Below the pieces are notes generated by a model, which worked only from the letters and a program-made list of their open reading frames with translations, was not told the origin of the DNA and searched no databases. Shown in pieces: positions 1-8,730 of a stretch of 62,711 nt of DNA. Within the stretch, counting starts at the first letter, position 1; every line of letters starts with the position of its first letter. The DNA is from Bacillota bacterium (GTDB taxonomy: Bacteria; Bacillota; Clostridia; Peptostreptococcales; Acidaminobacteraceae). A program made the translations under genes and the position numbers. The DNA lies in the NCBI GenBank assembly GCA_024636005.1, contig JAGXHV010000021.1, positions 1-62,711 on the forward strand, in the 5' to 3' direction.

Positions 1-153
1 ATCGATAAAACACTAGTATTTCTATGTTTTTCTGTTATAATTGTACTTGTGTAAAAAACAGTATTAGTATACTTACCGGTTAATATTTTAAGTATTAAGT
101 AACGGATACATTTGCTTAAGCTTGAAATGGATTAGGTTTAAGGAGGGTTTAAA

Positions 154-966
154 TTGAAAGGTTATAAAAAAATCAAACTCCATGGTTTCAACAACCTCAC
201 AAAGACATTGAGCTTCAACATTTACGACATTTGTTATACGCGAACAACAGAAGATCGAATCAAATACATCGAATATATCGATGAACAATACAATTCAGAA
301 AGATTGACGAACATACTCCAGGATGTCACCAAAATGATTGGAGCACATGTACTGAATGTCGCAAAGCAAGATTATGATCCACAGGGCGCAAGTGTCACAA
401 TACTTATTTCCGAAGAAGAAGTACCGAATGAGGCTGTTGATCCATCTTGCAACAAAGGCGTTTTAGTCAACGTGCCTCAACATGTTGTTGGTCACCTTGA
501 CAAAAGTCACCTGACAGTCCACACTTATCCCGAATACCATCCTGAAAACGGCATCAGCACGTTCAGAGTGGATATCGACGTCTCCACATGTGGTCAGATT
601 TCCCCACTTAAAGCGCTCAATTATCTTATTGACAGCTTTGACTCGGATATCATCACTGCAGATTATCGAGTAAGAGGATTTACAAGAGATGCCACTGGTC
701 AAAAGCTTTTCATAGACCACAACATCAATTCCATCCAAAACTATATTGCTAAAAGAACCCTGAACAAGTATCAGTTGATTGATGTCAATGTTTATCAGGA
801 AAATATATTCCATACCAAAATGATGTTGAAGGATTTCGAACTCAACAACTATCTTTTTGCTGTATCCAAAGATGAATTAACGCCTAAAGACCAAAGAGAA
901 ATCATGACCAAACTCAAAAAGGAAATGGCTGAAATCTATTACGGAAGAAACATCAGCAAAATCTAA
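154..966 (+). CDS. speD: S-adenosylmethionine decarboxylase proenzyme, E. coli-like class
   Basis: Pyruvoyl-dependent enzyme that decarboxylates S-adenosylmethionine to give the aminopropyl donor for spermidine synthesis. The 270-residue protein matches the long E. coli-type family throughout, not the short Bacillus type of about 126 residues. The self-cleavage site lies in [13 protein letters not shown], so Lys117-Ser118 should be cut and Ser118 become the pyruvoyl group; the family blocks [17 protein letters not shown] and YRVRGFTRD are intact. The start is TTG, placed by an AGGAGGG site 7 nt upstream with no better ATG. First gene of a four-gene polyamine operon; speA follows after 24 nt. 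Confidence 0.95.
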   Translation: MKGYKKIKLHGFNNLTKTLSFNIYDICYTRTTEDRIKYIEYIDEQYNSERLTNILQDVTKMIGAHVLNVAKQDYDPQGASVTILISEEEVPNEAVDPSCNKGVLVNVPQHVVGHLDKSHLTVHTYPEYHPENGISTFRVDIDVSTCGQISPLKALNYLIDSFDSDIITADYRVRGFTRDATGQKLFIDHNINSIQNYIAKRTLNKYQLIDVNVYQENIFHTKMMLKDFELNNYLFAVSKDELTPKDQREIMTKLKKEMAEIYYGRNISKI

Positions 967-990
967 AACACCCTGAAAAGGAGGTTATTA

Positions 991-2436
991 ATGTTTGACC
1001 ATAAAAAAACACCTGTCTTTACAGCCATGCAAGAATACAGAGATCGCAAAGTGATTCCATTTGACGTTCCTGGTCACAAACATGGTCGAGGACTAAAAGA
1101 GTATAAAGAGTATTTTGGCGACGCTATGATGGAACTGGATGTCAATTCCATGAAGCCCCTGGATTTTCTGGGCAACCCGATTGGTGTCATCAAAGAAGCT
1201 GAGGCTTTACTTGCAGATGCATTCGGTGCGGATCATGGATATTTCATCGTCAACGGCACATCATTCGCTGTTCAAGTCATGATCATGGCTGCTGTACGCA
1301 GTGGAGATAAGATTATTCTTCCGCGAAATGTACACAAATCCGCCATCAACGCACTCATATTATGCGGGGCGCTTCCTGTTTATATGGAACCTGAGATTGA
1401 TGAGGAAATGGGTGTATCACACAACATCACACTCCAGTCCCTTGAAAAGGCTTACACAGCTCACCCAGATGCTAAAGCAGTATTCATCATCAATCCGACC
1501 TATTATGGTGCGGTTTGTGATTTGAAGGCCGTTGTGGAATATTGCCATTCAAGAGATATGTTGGTTCTTGTCGACGAAGCCCACGGCACACATTTTCATT
1601 TCAACGATTCATTTCCACTCAGTGGCATGCAGGCTGGAGCGGATGTTTCCGCAGTCAGTCTTCATAAAACAGGAGGATCACTGACACAAAGTTCCGCACT
1701 TCTCGTCAACGATCGAGTGATTGACGGCCATTATGTCCGCAAAGTCATCAACCTCATGCAGACCACAAGTCCTTCTTATTTGCTAATGGGGTCACTTGAT
1801 GTCGCCAGAAAACAGCTCGCATTACATGGTGAAGCCATGCTTGATCATATAATAGAAGTAGCTGAATACGCACGAAAGAAAATCAACGAGATTCCAGGCT
1901 GTTATGCCATCGGGAATGAAGCCATTGGAAATCCCGGTATATTTAATTTCGACCCTACAAAACTCAGTGTGACCACAAGAAATATGGGTCTCAACGGTAT
2001 GGAGCTCTATGATTTACTTAGGGACCAATACAATATCCAAATGGAAACCGGTGACATATTCAACTCTCTCGCGATATTAAGCCTCGGAGATGATTACGAT
2101 CACGTGGATGCACTGATTGATGCACTTACCGATATACAAAAAAAATTCCAAGGTGAACGAATCGAATATAAAAAAATAGATTTACATTACCCTGAAGTGG
2201 TATTAACACCAAGAGAAGCATTCTACGCTGAAAAAGATGTTGTCCTTCTGGAGGACACCGCCGGAAGAATCAGTGGTGAATCACTGATGAGTTATCCCCC
2301 AGGCATTCCTGTCGTAAGTTACGGCGAACTCATCAATGCTTCCGTCATCGAACAAATCAAGCTTTTCAAATCTTCCCACGGGATCATCACCGGCATGGAA
2401 GATCCTGAAGCAAACACCATTAAAGTCATTAAGTGA
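991..2436 (+). CDS. speA: arginine decarboxylase, fold-type I PLP (Orn/Lys/Arg decarboxylase family)
   Basis: Decarboxylates arginine to agmatine, the first committed step of the agmatine route to putrescine. The 481-residue length equals the Bacillus subtilis SpeA type, which lacks the large wing domain of inducible enterobacterial enzymes. Visible motifs are the N-terminal PFDVPGHKHGRG, the PLP-contacting VDEAHGTHFHF near 194-204, and SLHKTGGSLTQ with Lys226 as probable Schiff-base lysine. RBS AAAAGGAGG precedes the ATG. Family members can act on lysine or ornithine, but agmatinase in the same operon argues for arginine. Confidence 0.92.
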   Translation: MFDHKKTPVFTAMQEYRDRKVIPFDVPGHKHGRGLKEYKEYFGDAMMELDVNSMKPLDFLGNPIGVIKEAEALLADAFGADHGYFIVNGTSFAVQVMIMAAVRSGDKIILPRNVHKSAINALILCGALPVYMEPEIDEEMGVSHNITLQSLEKAYTAHPDAKAVFIINPTYYGAVCDLKAVVEYCHSRDMLVLVDEAHGTHFHFNDSFPLSGMQAGADVSAVSLHKTGGSLTQSSALLVNDRVIDGHYVRKVINLMQTTSPSYLLMGSLDVARKQLALHGEAMLDHIIEVAEYARKKINEIPGCYAIGNEAIGNPGIFNFDPTKLSVTTRNMGLNGMELYDLLRDQYNIQMETGDIFNSLAILSLGDDYDHVDALIDALTDIQKKFQGERIEYKKIDLHYPEVVLTPREAFYAEKDVVLLEDTAGRISGESLMSYPPGIPVVSYGELINASVIEQIKLFKSSHGIITGMEDPEANTIKVIK

Positions 2437-2450
2437 CTAAGGAGGTAATA

Positions 2451-3296
2451 ATGGAACTTTGGTACACAGAAAAACACACGGATACAGTTGACTTTTCAAT
2501 TAAAGTAAAAAAACACTTTTACTCTGAAACGAGCCCGTTTCAACAAATTGATTTCTTTGAATCTGAGGAATTCGGCACATTTTTCACACTTGACGGTCTC
2601 ATGATGGTCAACGAGAAAGACGAATTCGTTTATCATGATATGATTACTCATGTCGCTATGGCGACTAATCCTGACATCAAGCGCGTTCTCGTCATCGGTG
2701 GTGGCGACGGTGGTACCGTAAGAGAACTCACAAGATACCCTCATATCGAAAAAATCGACATGGTGGAGATTGACGAAATGGTCGTTCGCGCTTGTGAAAA
2801 ATACCTTCCGATCACAGCTTCAAAACTTACCGAACCAAGAGTAAGCCTTTATTTCGAAGACGGGTTAAAATTCATTCACGGTAAAGAAAATGTATACGAC
2901 TTGATTTTAGTGGACTCAACAGACCCAATCGGTCCTGGAGAAGGTCTTTTTTCAGAAGCATTCTACAACGATTGTTATGCTGCTCTTTCTGAAAATGGCA
3001 TTTTGATCAACCAACACGAGAGCCCATATTACCCAGGTTATGCCCGTGAAATGAAGCGTTCACATTCAAAGATTAAAAAGATATTTCCAGTAAGCAAGGT
3101 TTATCAGTTCCATATGCCAACTTACCCATCAGGACATTGGCTGTTTGGTTTTGCTTCAAAGAGACTCGACCCAATCAAGGATTTTAATCCTGAGGCATGG
3201 TCAAAGCTCGGACTTGAAACCAAATACTATAACACTGACTTACATTTAGGGTGTTTCGCACTCCCTACTTTCGTAAAGAAGATGCTTGAAGAATAG
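2451..3296 (+). CDS. speE: spermidine synthase (polyamine aminopropyltransferase)
   Basis: Transfers the aminopropyl group of decarboxylated SAM to putrescine. The Rossmann motif VLVIGGGDGGTVRE and the catalytic-loop block LVDSTDPIGPGEGLF are intact. The reading frame is open from an in-frame GTG at 2433 that overlaps the speA stop, but an AAGGAGGT site 4-5 nt upstream of the ATG at 2451 and the family-typical start MELWYTEKH make 2451 the likely start (281 residues). It sits between its two substrate-supplying partners: speD provides decarboxylated SAM, speA and speB provide putrescine. Confidence 0.95.
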   Translation: MELWYTEKHTDTVDFSIKVKKHFYSETSPFQQIDFFESEEFGTFFTLDGLMMVNEKDEFVYHDMITHVAMATNPDIKRVLVIGGGDGGTVRELTRYPHIEKIDMVEIDEMVVRACEKYLPITASKLTEPRVSLYFEDGLKFIHGKENVYDLILVDSTDPIGPGEGLFSEAFYNDCYAALSENGILINQHESPYYPGYAREMKRSHSKIKKIFPVSKVYQFHMPTYPSGHWLFGFASKRLDPIKDFNPEAWSKLGLETKYYNTDLHLGCFALPTFVKKMLEE

Positions 3297-3305
3297 GAGC
3301 TTATA

Positions 3306-4154
3306 ATGCATTCAAATATCCATACTTTTATCGGTTGTGATTCTTCATTTGAAGAGTCACAGCTCATCATTTTTGGAGCTCCGTTTGACTCCACCACTTC
3401 ATTCAGACCCGGAACGCGTTTTGCACCGGATTATATCCGAATGGACTCTTATGGTCTGGAAACCTACAGCCCGTACAATGAAAAGGATTTGACTGATTAC
3501 GCTTTGACCGACATCGGCAATCTTGATTTGCCTTTTGGTAATGCTGAAAAATCACTCCAAATGATTGAAGATACAACTACGGAAATTCTCACCGCAGGAA
3601 AAATACCTTTTCTGATCGGTGGTGAGCACCTGGTTTCACTTGGCTCTATCCGAGCGGCATACAAGAAATATCCAAACATGAAATTGCTTCACTTTGATGC
3701 ACATGCGGACCTTCGTGACCAATATATGGGTGAACCACTTTCCCACTCTGCTGTCATCAGACGTTCGTGGGACTTCATGGGTGACGGAACCATTTTCCAG
3801 TTTGGAATCCGTTCTGGTGAAAGAGCTGAATTCGAATGGGCGAAATCTCATACCCATCTCGAAAAATTTGGTTATGAAACACTGGAGTCTGTTGTGAACT
3901 CAATCGGAAGCGATGATCCTGTATACATCACCATAGATCTTGATGTATTCGATCCTTCGATTTTTTCCGGAACAGGCACGCCTGAACCGGGTGGAATTTT
4001 CTTTAGTGACATGATCAAGATTCTGAAAACAATCACCGGACTCAACATCATTGGAGCCGATGTGGTGGAATTATCGCCTCATTACGACCAAACCGGTGTC
4101 AGTACGGCAACGGCATGCAAAGTCATAAGAGAGCTTATTCTAGCTATGTTATAA
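3306..4154 (+). CDS. speB: agmatinase
   Basis: Ureohydrolase that splits agmatine into putrescine and urea. Binuclear manganese ligands are visible in GGEHLVS, FDAHADLRD and ITIDLDVFDPS, the diagnostic ureohydrolase blocks. The 282-residue length is normal. It is the last gene of speDAEB and starts 9 nt after speE with RBS ATAGGAG. With SpeA it gives the arginine-agmatine-putrescine route without N-carbamoylputrescine. An intrinsic terminator follows at once. Confidence 0.95.
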   Translation: MHSNIHTFIGCDSSFEESQLIIFGAPFDSTTSFRPGTRFAPDYIRMDSYGLETYSPYNEKDLTDYALTDIGNLDLPFGNAEKSLQMIEDTTTEILTAGKIPFLIGGEHLVSLGSIRAAYKKYPNMKLLHFDAHADLRDQYMGEPLSHSAVIRRSWDFMGDGTIFQFGIRSGERAEFEWAKSHTHLEKFGYETLESVVNSIGSDDPVYITIDLDVFDPSIFSGTGTPEPGGIFFSDMIKILKTITGLNIIGADVVELSPHYDQTGVSTATACKVIRELILAML

Positions 4155-4163
4155 AAAAATAAG

Positions 4164-4197
4164 AAAACCCAAGAGTGCTTAAACTCTTGGGTTTTTT
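4164..4197 (+). terminator. speDAEB intrinsic terminator
   Basis: A 13-bp stem AAAACCCAAGAGT / ACTCTTGGGTTTT with a 6-nt loop, followed by a T run, begins 10 nt after the speB stop. Its CCAAGAGT core recurs in a second hairpin at 4331-4360 on the far side of the REP-like element. Confidence 0.9.
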
Positions 4198-4206
4198 GAA
4201 TTATAC

Positions 4207-4330
4207 TGAGACGCTAATAAGTTTCTAACGTACTATGTAGAACATAGAAACATGTGGCTAGTATAGTTTCGCTTCGCGAGAACCATACCTACGCCCAATG
4301 TTTCGTTTCACAAAACATTGTAACTACGCG
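4207..4330 (-). repeat. REP-like composite, site A: GTAG-headed stem-loops
   Basis: Part of the 398-bp gap between convergent speB and the flippase gene. Read on the minus strand, the order is GTAG, then a stem-loop CAATGTTT/AAACATTG (4296-4320), then GTAG, then a stem-loop GTATGGTTCTCGC/GCGAAACTATAC (4261-4288). The outer edge, TGAGACGCTAATAAGTTTC at 4207-4225, recurs at 34908 and 53825, inverted at 53611, and with one change at 20237 and 54012. The GTAG tetranucleotides appear as CTAC at 4324-4327 and 4289-4292. No coding potential is evident. Confidence 0.75.
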
Positions 4331-4360
4331 AAAGCCAAGAGTGCAAACACTCTTGGCTTT
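4331..4360. terminator. Perfect hairpin abutting site A
   Basis: Stem AAAGCCAAGAGTG / CACTCTTGGCTTT (13 bp) with a CAAA loop. It touches the CGCG edge of the REP-like element and can act on either strand. The stem core matches the speB terminator at 4164-4197, which suggests a duplicated terminator arm. Actual termination is inferred. Confidence 0.55.
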
Positions 4361-4552
4361 AAACGTCTTTGACCTTAATCTTTTCCCGCTCTCACTCTTT
4401 TCCCAACCAACTTGGTACCAGCCAAAGTGGCGAAGCCAGTTTGTGCTGTCCAAAAACCAACTTGACGTCAGTCAAAAACCAACTTAACTTCGCTTCAGGT
4501 ACCAATTTGCACCTGTCCCCAATCAGCACCCACTTGGGTTTTAATATTAGTA
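4361..4552. other. Non-coding spacer with short degenerate repeats
   Basis: Remainder of the gap between site A and the flippase stop. It holds three copies of AACCAACTT (around 4405, 4456 and 4478), two of them inside near-identical 17-nt units with TC(C)AAAAACCAACTT(G/A)AC about 22 nt apart, and two GGTACCA words (4414, 4497). A weak CCCACTTGGG hairpin lies near 4530. I see no credible gene or strong terminator. Confidence 0.5.
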
Positions 4553-6088
4553 TTAACTTTGACCTAAATTTTCAAAATCCTGTTTGATGATTACTTTGAA
4601 CAAGTAAATGGATACTACATACACCAGTACTGCCACAAATATTGAAACCAACAAATTCAGTCTCATAGGAAGTATTCCTTCAAGCCTGCCAAACAATCCT
4701 GTCGCAGATATGATCATCAGAGCGTTGCTGAGGAGCGTCAGTCCGATTTTCTTCAAGGTCTGGTAATCTGGTGGCTGAATACTATAAACCCGCCACAGAT
4801 TCAGCACAGCTGCCACAGCGTATGCGAGCAAAGTGGAGATTGCAGCACCATTTATGTTTATTGCTGGTGTACCAATCAACACATAAGCGGCTATTACTTT
4901 GACGATTGCTCCGATCAAAAGGTGTCTGACCGGTCTCTTGTATTCATTGAGCCCTTGTAGGATGCTCGTTGTAGCCAAATAAAGTGAAAGAAAAACAATC
5001 GAGAGTCCGAGGATTGAGAGCACCGATGCCGCACCCATTGCAACATCCACTTTTGATGGATATAGGAAAAGCAATATTTGTTCTGAAAACGCGGCTATGC
5101 CAAGTCCCATTGGAAGCCCTAGCAATACTGAAAGCAATATTCCGAATTGAATCTGATGGGACAGTTCCGGACTTCGTCTCGTGAAGCTTTTGGTCACCAT
5201 AGGAAGCAAACTTACCTGAAGTGCTGAGAATACCACTTGTGACAAGTTGATGATCGGTGCGGAATAGAATGCTACAAAGGAATACATGATGGCCGATTCT
5301 GCAGCATATCCTATTTGACTGAGTCTCCAGATTACAAGCACCCCATCTATCATGGAAAGTAGCGGCATGATAGAGGCACCCATAGCAAGTGGCAACACCA
5401 ATTTTCCAATTTTCTTGATCACCGAGCGAACATCTTTTACTTTATGTTTCGCACCGGGATGGAATTTCTTGAATTTCACTACTACATATGCCCAACTGGA
5501 CAGTGCTCCGAAAGCAGCTCCTGAAGTTCCGGCGGCAGCAAGCATGCTGTCACCTAAAGACAATCCTGCAAATATGACTACAAGAGCCAGTCCAAATGTC
5601 ACTCTACCAATCTGTTCTATCAGTTGTGATATACCATAAATCTGAAGTCTCTGCTCACCTTGAAAGAAGCCCCTGTAGCTCGCATTAATAGCCACAAAAT
5701 ATGAAGCGATTCCCAGCACATAAAATGAATAAGTGCTTTCCGGGAAACCCAGAGCCCCAGATATGATCTTTGCAAACCCAATCAGAAAAAGTGCGGTAAA
5801 TAGACCAAAAAAATTCATCAGCATTTTTGCTACAGTCAATACGTCGAGTCCTGATGAAATGTCATCGTTTGCAACGGCTTCAGCCGTCAATTTTGCAATT
5901 ACCGCTGGAATCGCAGCTGATGAGAGTACAATCAGCATATTGTACCAAGGGTACGCGAGCGAATAATACGCTACTGCATCTTCTGTCATAAACACAGCAA
6001 GAGGGACACGATAAAGTGCCCCTATGATTTTGATCAATATGCCAATGATGCCTAATATTCCTAAATTTCTTGCGAATTTATTTTTCAT
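4553..6088 (-). CDS. SpoVB/YtgP-like MOP-superfamily lipid-linked oligosaccharide flippase
   Basis: Polytopic membrane protein of 511 residues with about 14 hydrophobic segments. The N-terminus GILGIIGILIKIIGALYRVP is characteristic of the polysaccharide biosynthesis/SpoVB/YtgP group, whose members move lipid-linked peptidoglycan or polysaccharide precursors outward (YtgP is a lipid II flippase in Bacillus). RBS GGAG lies 8 nt before the ATG. It is downstream of sigI-rsgI on the same strand but has its own extended -10 in the 64-nt gap. Whether it is the vegetative MurJ-type or the sporulation SpoVB-type cannot be decided here. Confidence 0.82.
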   Translation of the reverse strand: MKNKFARNLGILGIIGILIKIIGALYRVPLAVFMTEDAVAYYSLAYPWYNMLIVLSSAAIPAVIAKLTAEAVANDDISSGLDVLTVAKMLMNFFGLFTALFLIGFAKIISGALGFPESTYSFYVLGIASYFVAINASYRGFFQGEQRLQIYGISQLIEQIGRVTFGLALVVIFAGLSLGDSMLAAAGTSGAAFGALSSWAYVVVKFKKFHPGAKHKVKDVRSVIKKIGKLVLPLAMGASIMPLLSMIDGVLVIWRLSQIGYAAESAIMYSFVAFYSAPIINLSQVVFSALQVSLLPMVTKSFTRRSPELSHQIQFGILLSVLLGLPMGLGIAAFSEQILLFLYPSKVDVAMGAASVLSILGLSIVFLSLYLATTSILQGLNEYKRPVRHLLIGAIVKVIAAYVLIGTPAININGAAISTLLAYAVAAVLNLWRVYSIQPPDYQTLKKIGLTLLSNALMIISATGLFGRLEGILPMRLNLLVSIFVAVLVYVVSIYLFKVIIKQDFENLGQS

Positions 6089-6118
6089 TCGTATGTCTCC
6101 AGTCAGTAATCTTTCAAT

Positions 6119-6127
6119 ATTATATCA
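6119..6127 (-). promoter_or_regulatory. Extended -10 promoter for the flippase gene
   Basis: Minus strand TGATATAAT, an extended -10 with a consensus TATAAT, sits 31 nt upstream of the flippase start. No good -35 is seen, which extended -10 promoters tolerate. The same nine bases occur upstream of sigI. Confidence 0.45.
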
Positions 6128-6152
6128 CAGATTTACTCTGGAGCACATCAAA

Positions 6153-7109
6153 TCAATTGCCTTTTCCGCCACCTTTGTTTTTTCCATTGCCATTGTTATC
6201 GTTTGGTTGTGTCGCTTTCTTTTCAGTGATTACAAATTTGGATGGTTTGTTTTGTTCTTTGATCACTTGTCCCGGTGGGAGAGGTTTTTCATTATCTGTA
6301 TTTTTGTTTTCTTCAACTTTTTTCTCTTGTCCAGGTGGCAAAGTGGTTTTTTCTTCTTCATTTTGAGGTTCGGTTTCTTGTTCGACCGCTTCTGTTTCTT
6401 CTGTTTCTTCCAGTTTTTTCATTTGTCCTGGAGGCATAAAATTCTCTTTGTCCATAGCGTATCGACCCAATGACAGTCCTTCACTTTTCGCACTCTTCAG
6501 ATCGCCCGCTTCTCTTGCTGTGGATACCAAAGTAAAATCAAATGTGTACTCGGTTTCTTCTATCGCACTGAGAATCTCAGACATGAATTCAATTGAATCT
6601 GATTTCGAATTTTTACTGTCAATCATTGCAGTTGCAAGAATCACATTATGATTCTCGCTTGTCAAGTACCCCATGGCATTCGACAGTTTAATCAAGTCGT
6701 TGATGACTGCATGAAGATCTTTGTTCTCATTGATTACATAAGCTTCAAGTAGTTCATCAGCCTCTGTGTTGATAGGGTTGATGGATACGACCTTTCTCGA
6801 TTCATCCACTGTGATTTCAAGACTTGGATTGATATCCAATGATACAACGGCGTACGCAACAGGCATAGTAATTTGTGATATCACAAGTGCAAGTACTACA
6901 AACATGGCCACAGCAACTTGTGTTTTAAAATTGAAAAACCAACTTTTTTTCAAGTAAGGTTTTTCCATCAAATCATTGGATGTATACAGCACATCCGCTC
7001 CGATTCTCATGGATTCTTTTCTTTTGATGCGGTTGAAATGGCCATCGCTAGTCATAACCACTGCATGAGAATCTAATATTTCCATTATTTTGCCTTTATT
7101 GGCTCTCAT
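6153..7109 (-). CDS. rsgI: RsgI-family anti-sigma factor with disordered PPGQ-repeat tail
   Basis: Membrane-anchored anti-sigma factor partner of SigI. A cytoplasmic N-terminal anti-sigma domain (about 1-60, start MRANKGKIMEILDSHAVV) is followed by one TM segment near 63-88 and then the juxtamembrane VVSLDINPSLEI block typical of RsgI. The Asn-Pro in that block is, from the literature as I recall it, the autoproteolysis site. The C-terminal third is acidic and low complexity, with three PPGQ motifs followed by charged spacers and a Gly/Asn/Lys-rich end, and no carbohydrate-binding module. The ATG at 7109 has AAGGGG 8 nt upstream; GTG at 7118 or ATG at 7115 are less well placed. It overlaps sigI by 14 nt, implying translational coupling. 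Confidence 0.88.
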   Translation of the reverse strand: MRANKGKIMEILDSHAVVMTSDGHFNRIKRKESMRIGADVLYTSNDLMEKPYLKKSWFFNFKTQVAVAMFVVLALVISQITMPVAYAVVSLDINPSLEITVDESRKVVSINPINTEADELLEAYVINENKDLHAVINDLIKLSNAMGYLTSENHNVILATAMIDSKNSKSDSIEFMSEILSAIEETEYTFDFTLVSTAREAGDLKSAKSEGLSLGRYAMDKENFMPPGQMKKLEETEETEAVEQETEPQNEEEKTTLPPGQEKKVEENKNTDNEKPLPPGQVIKEQNKPSKFVITEKKATQPNDNNGNGKNKGGGKGN

Positions 7110-7767
7110 ACTCATCACCCCTTATCACATCTCCGATCCACTCTTTTATGATGGAATAGTCTTTATCGAAAATCACTGCTATTGATAATATATATTTATT
7201 GTGTAAATATACAAATCTTCTACTCTCCTTGAACAACTTAATAATGTTTGAAACCGGTAATTTAAGTTCCTTGTAGATATAAGTCATACAATTTTCATTC
7301 CCAGAAATTTTCATTCCAAGCCTAATCGCCCTTTTTCTTGAATCCACATGCTTCGGACTGACATCCACCAGATCATCGAATGTGAACCCGAATTTTTTCA
7401 AATGCTCGGTGAATTCTGCGATTTCCATGCGCATGTCCACCGAACCACTCTCATCCATAGTGGCATCCATTACATCCGATTCTGAAAGCAAATAGCCTTT
7501 TCGATTCTCTTTTCTCAAAAAATCAATGACTCTATTTTTGATGACTGTAGTCGCAAAAGTCTCAAATTTACTTGTTGATTCGTCATAAGCATCTATAGCA
7601 TTATTCAGCGCTTCAAGGCCAATTGAATATTCCATATCATTTTCTGTGCTAATATATCTTCCCGTGACCGATGAAACCGTATAAATTACAAACGGAATGT
7701 GTTCTTTTATAAAAACCTCTCTAGATACAGGATCTATCTTGGCTTCTTTCGCAGATATTGAATCCAT
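7096..7767 (-). CDS. sigI: RNA polymerase sigma factor SigI
   Basis: Alternative sigma-70 family factor of 223 residues. The region-2-like block GLEALNNAIDAYDES then FATTVIKNRVIDFLRKENRK is diagnostic of SigI. The C-terminal half carries the SigI-specific DNA-binding region. In Bacillus SigI answers heat and cell-wall stress, and in cellulolytic clostridia it controls carbohydrate-active genes. Here the overlapping rsgI has a disordered sensor, and a flippase gene lies downstream, so a cell-envelope role is the better guess. ATG has GGAGGA 4 nt upstream. Confidence 0.9.
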   Translation of the reverse strand: MDSISAKEAKIDPVSREVFIKEHIPFVIYTVSSVTGRYISTENDMEYSIGLEALNNAIDAYDESTSKFETFATTVIKNRVIDFLRKENRKGYLLSESDVMDATMDESGSVDMRMEIAEFTEHLKKFGFTFDDLVDVSPKHVDSRKRAIRLGMKISGNENCMTYIYKELKLPVSNIIKLFKESRRFVYLHNKYILSIAVIFDKDYSIIKEWIGDVIRGDEYESQ

Positions 7768-7806
7768 CTAATCCTCCAATGATTATTAAGCATGACATTA
7801 TGTTTT

Positions 7807-7815
7807 ATTATATCA
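7807..7815 (-). promoter_or_regulatory. Extended -10 promoter for sigI-rsgI
   Basis: Minus strand TGATATAAT lies about 40 nt upstream of the sigI start. No consensus -35 is visible. It looks like a housekeeping promoter; I could not recognise a SigI-type autoregulatory promoter. Confidence 0.45.
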
Positions 7816-7882
7816 CTGAAGTTCCATAATTGTTTTCACTAAGTTATACGTTCATAATATTAAGTTTTGGTGACACACACAC

Positions 7883-7911
7883 AAAAAAACACCCACAATG
7901 GGTGTTTTTTT
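7883..7911 (-). terminator. Terminator of the alpha/beta hydrolase pair
   Basis: Stem AAAAAAACACCCA / TGGGTGTTTTTTT (13 bp) with a 3-nt CAA loop and T-rich flanks. It touches the hydrolase stop codon at 7911-7913. Confidence 0.85.
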
Positions 7912-8729
7912 CATATTTTGAATGTGCTACCGGTTGTATAAACAAATCCAATGACGCTACTAAAAAATTCGGTTGGTTTTTCATACATGGAAGCATGACC
8001 ACAATTTTCTATCACAAGAAATTTTGAATCCGGGATGTTCTCGACAAGCTCTCTTTGACAAGATAACGGCGTTATGATATCCTCGCTTGCTCCAATGACC
8101 AGTGTAGGTACATTGAAATTCTTCAAATTTTCTCTCTCATCATGGGTCTCAGCACTTCGAACCAACCTGATAAATCCCTCATACCATCTCTCGTCAAACA
8201 ATTGATCAAACATTTTTTCTCTAGCATCCAGCCAATCGGCCCTTGATTCGTAGAATCCTGTGGAATAGATCGGAGGGATGGTTGCTTTGAAAAACTTCTT
8301 GCCATCATAGGTAGATGCGGCATGGACCCAGTTATCGCCGATCGCCTTCAGTTGTTTCCCCGTATAAGCAGTTGTATTGGCGAGTATCAAATTTTCGAGC
8401 ACTCCAGGATAACGCGTCACAAAATTCATGGCTACTTCTCCACCATAAGATATCCCAAGAAGAGTCACCGACTCAAGATCCAATCCACTGATGATATCAC
8501 TCACGAGTTCTGACTGAATGTTTTGGTCGTAAACCTCATCCAAATAATCTGATTTACCCTGATCGAAAAAATCAACAAGAACCACTTTCACGTGCTTCAC
8601 CAAATAAGGGAGAAACGGTTTCCAGCTTGCACTGCTCATCATGATGCCATTAAGAATCATCAATGTCTTGTCATTTTCACCATGAATTTCATAATACACT
8701 TTTCCGTTTTTTGTTTTCAAAAATGCCAT
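7911..8729 (-). CDS. alpha/beta hydrolase fold protein (second of a tandem pair)
   Basis: Probable serine hydrolase of 272 residues; substrate unknown. The nucleophile elbow is GISYGG, the oxyanion region LNGIMMSSASW, the acid probably in GASEDIITP, and the histidine in ENCGHASMYEKP. The ATG at 8729 has AAGGGG 8 nt upstream, and this start overlaps nothing; a further-upstream in-frame codon lacks such a site. The start lies directly behind the stop of the preceding hydrolase gene at 8731, so the two are co-transcribed. The two proteins are only distantly similar, so this is not a recent duplication. Confidence 0.85.
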   Translation of the reverse strand: MAFLKTKNGKVYYEIHGENDKTLMILNGIMMSSASWKPFLPYLVKHVKVVLVDFFDQGKSDYLDEVYDQNIQSELVSDIISGLDLESVTLLGISYGGEVAMNFVTRYPGVLENLILANTTAYTGKQLKAIGDNWVHAASTYDGKKFFKATIPPIYSTGFYESRADWLDAREKMFDQLFDERWYEGFIRLVRSAETHDERENLKNFNVPTLVIGASEDIITPLSCQRELVENIPDSKFLVIENCGHASMYEKPTEFFSSVIGFVYTTGSTFKI

Positions 8730-8730
8730 G

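Noticed and set aside
1-153. Promoter and leader of speDAEB
   Set aside because: AT-rich with several -10-like words, such as TATAAT near 36, but no well-spaced -35 that I could defend and no recognisable riboswitch; left unannotated.
2433-2450. GTG start of speE overlapping the speA stop
   Set aside because: The AAGGAGGT ribosome site lies after it and directly before the ATG at 2451, where homologues begin.
4254-4587. Small open frames in the speB-flippase gap
   Set aside because: They run through the REP-like hairpins and the short repeats, have no ribosome sites and show no protein-like composition.
6024-6473. 149-codon plus-strand open frame opposite rsgI and the flippase start
   Set aside because: Its Phe/Leu-rich composition is the complement of the acidic low-complexity RsgI tail; no ribosome site.
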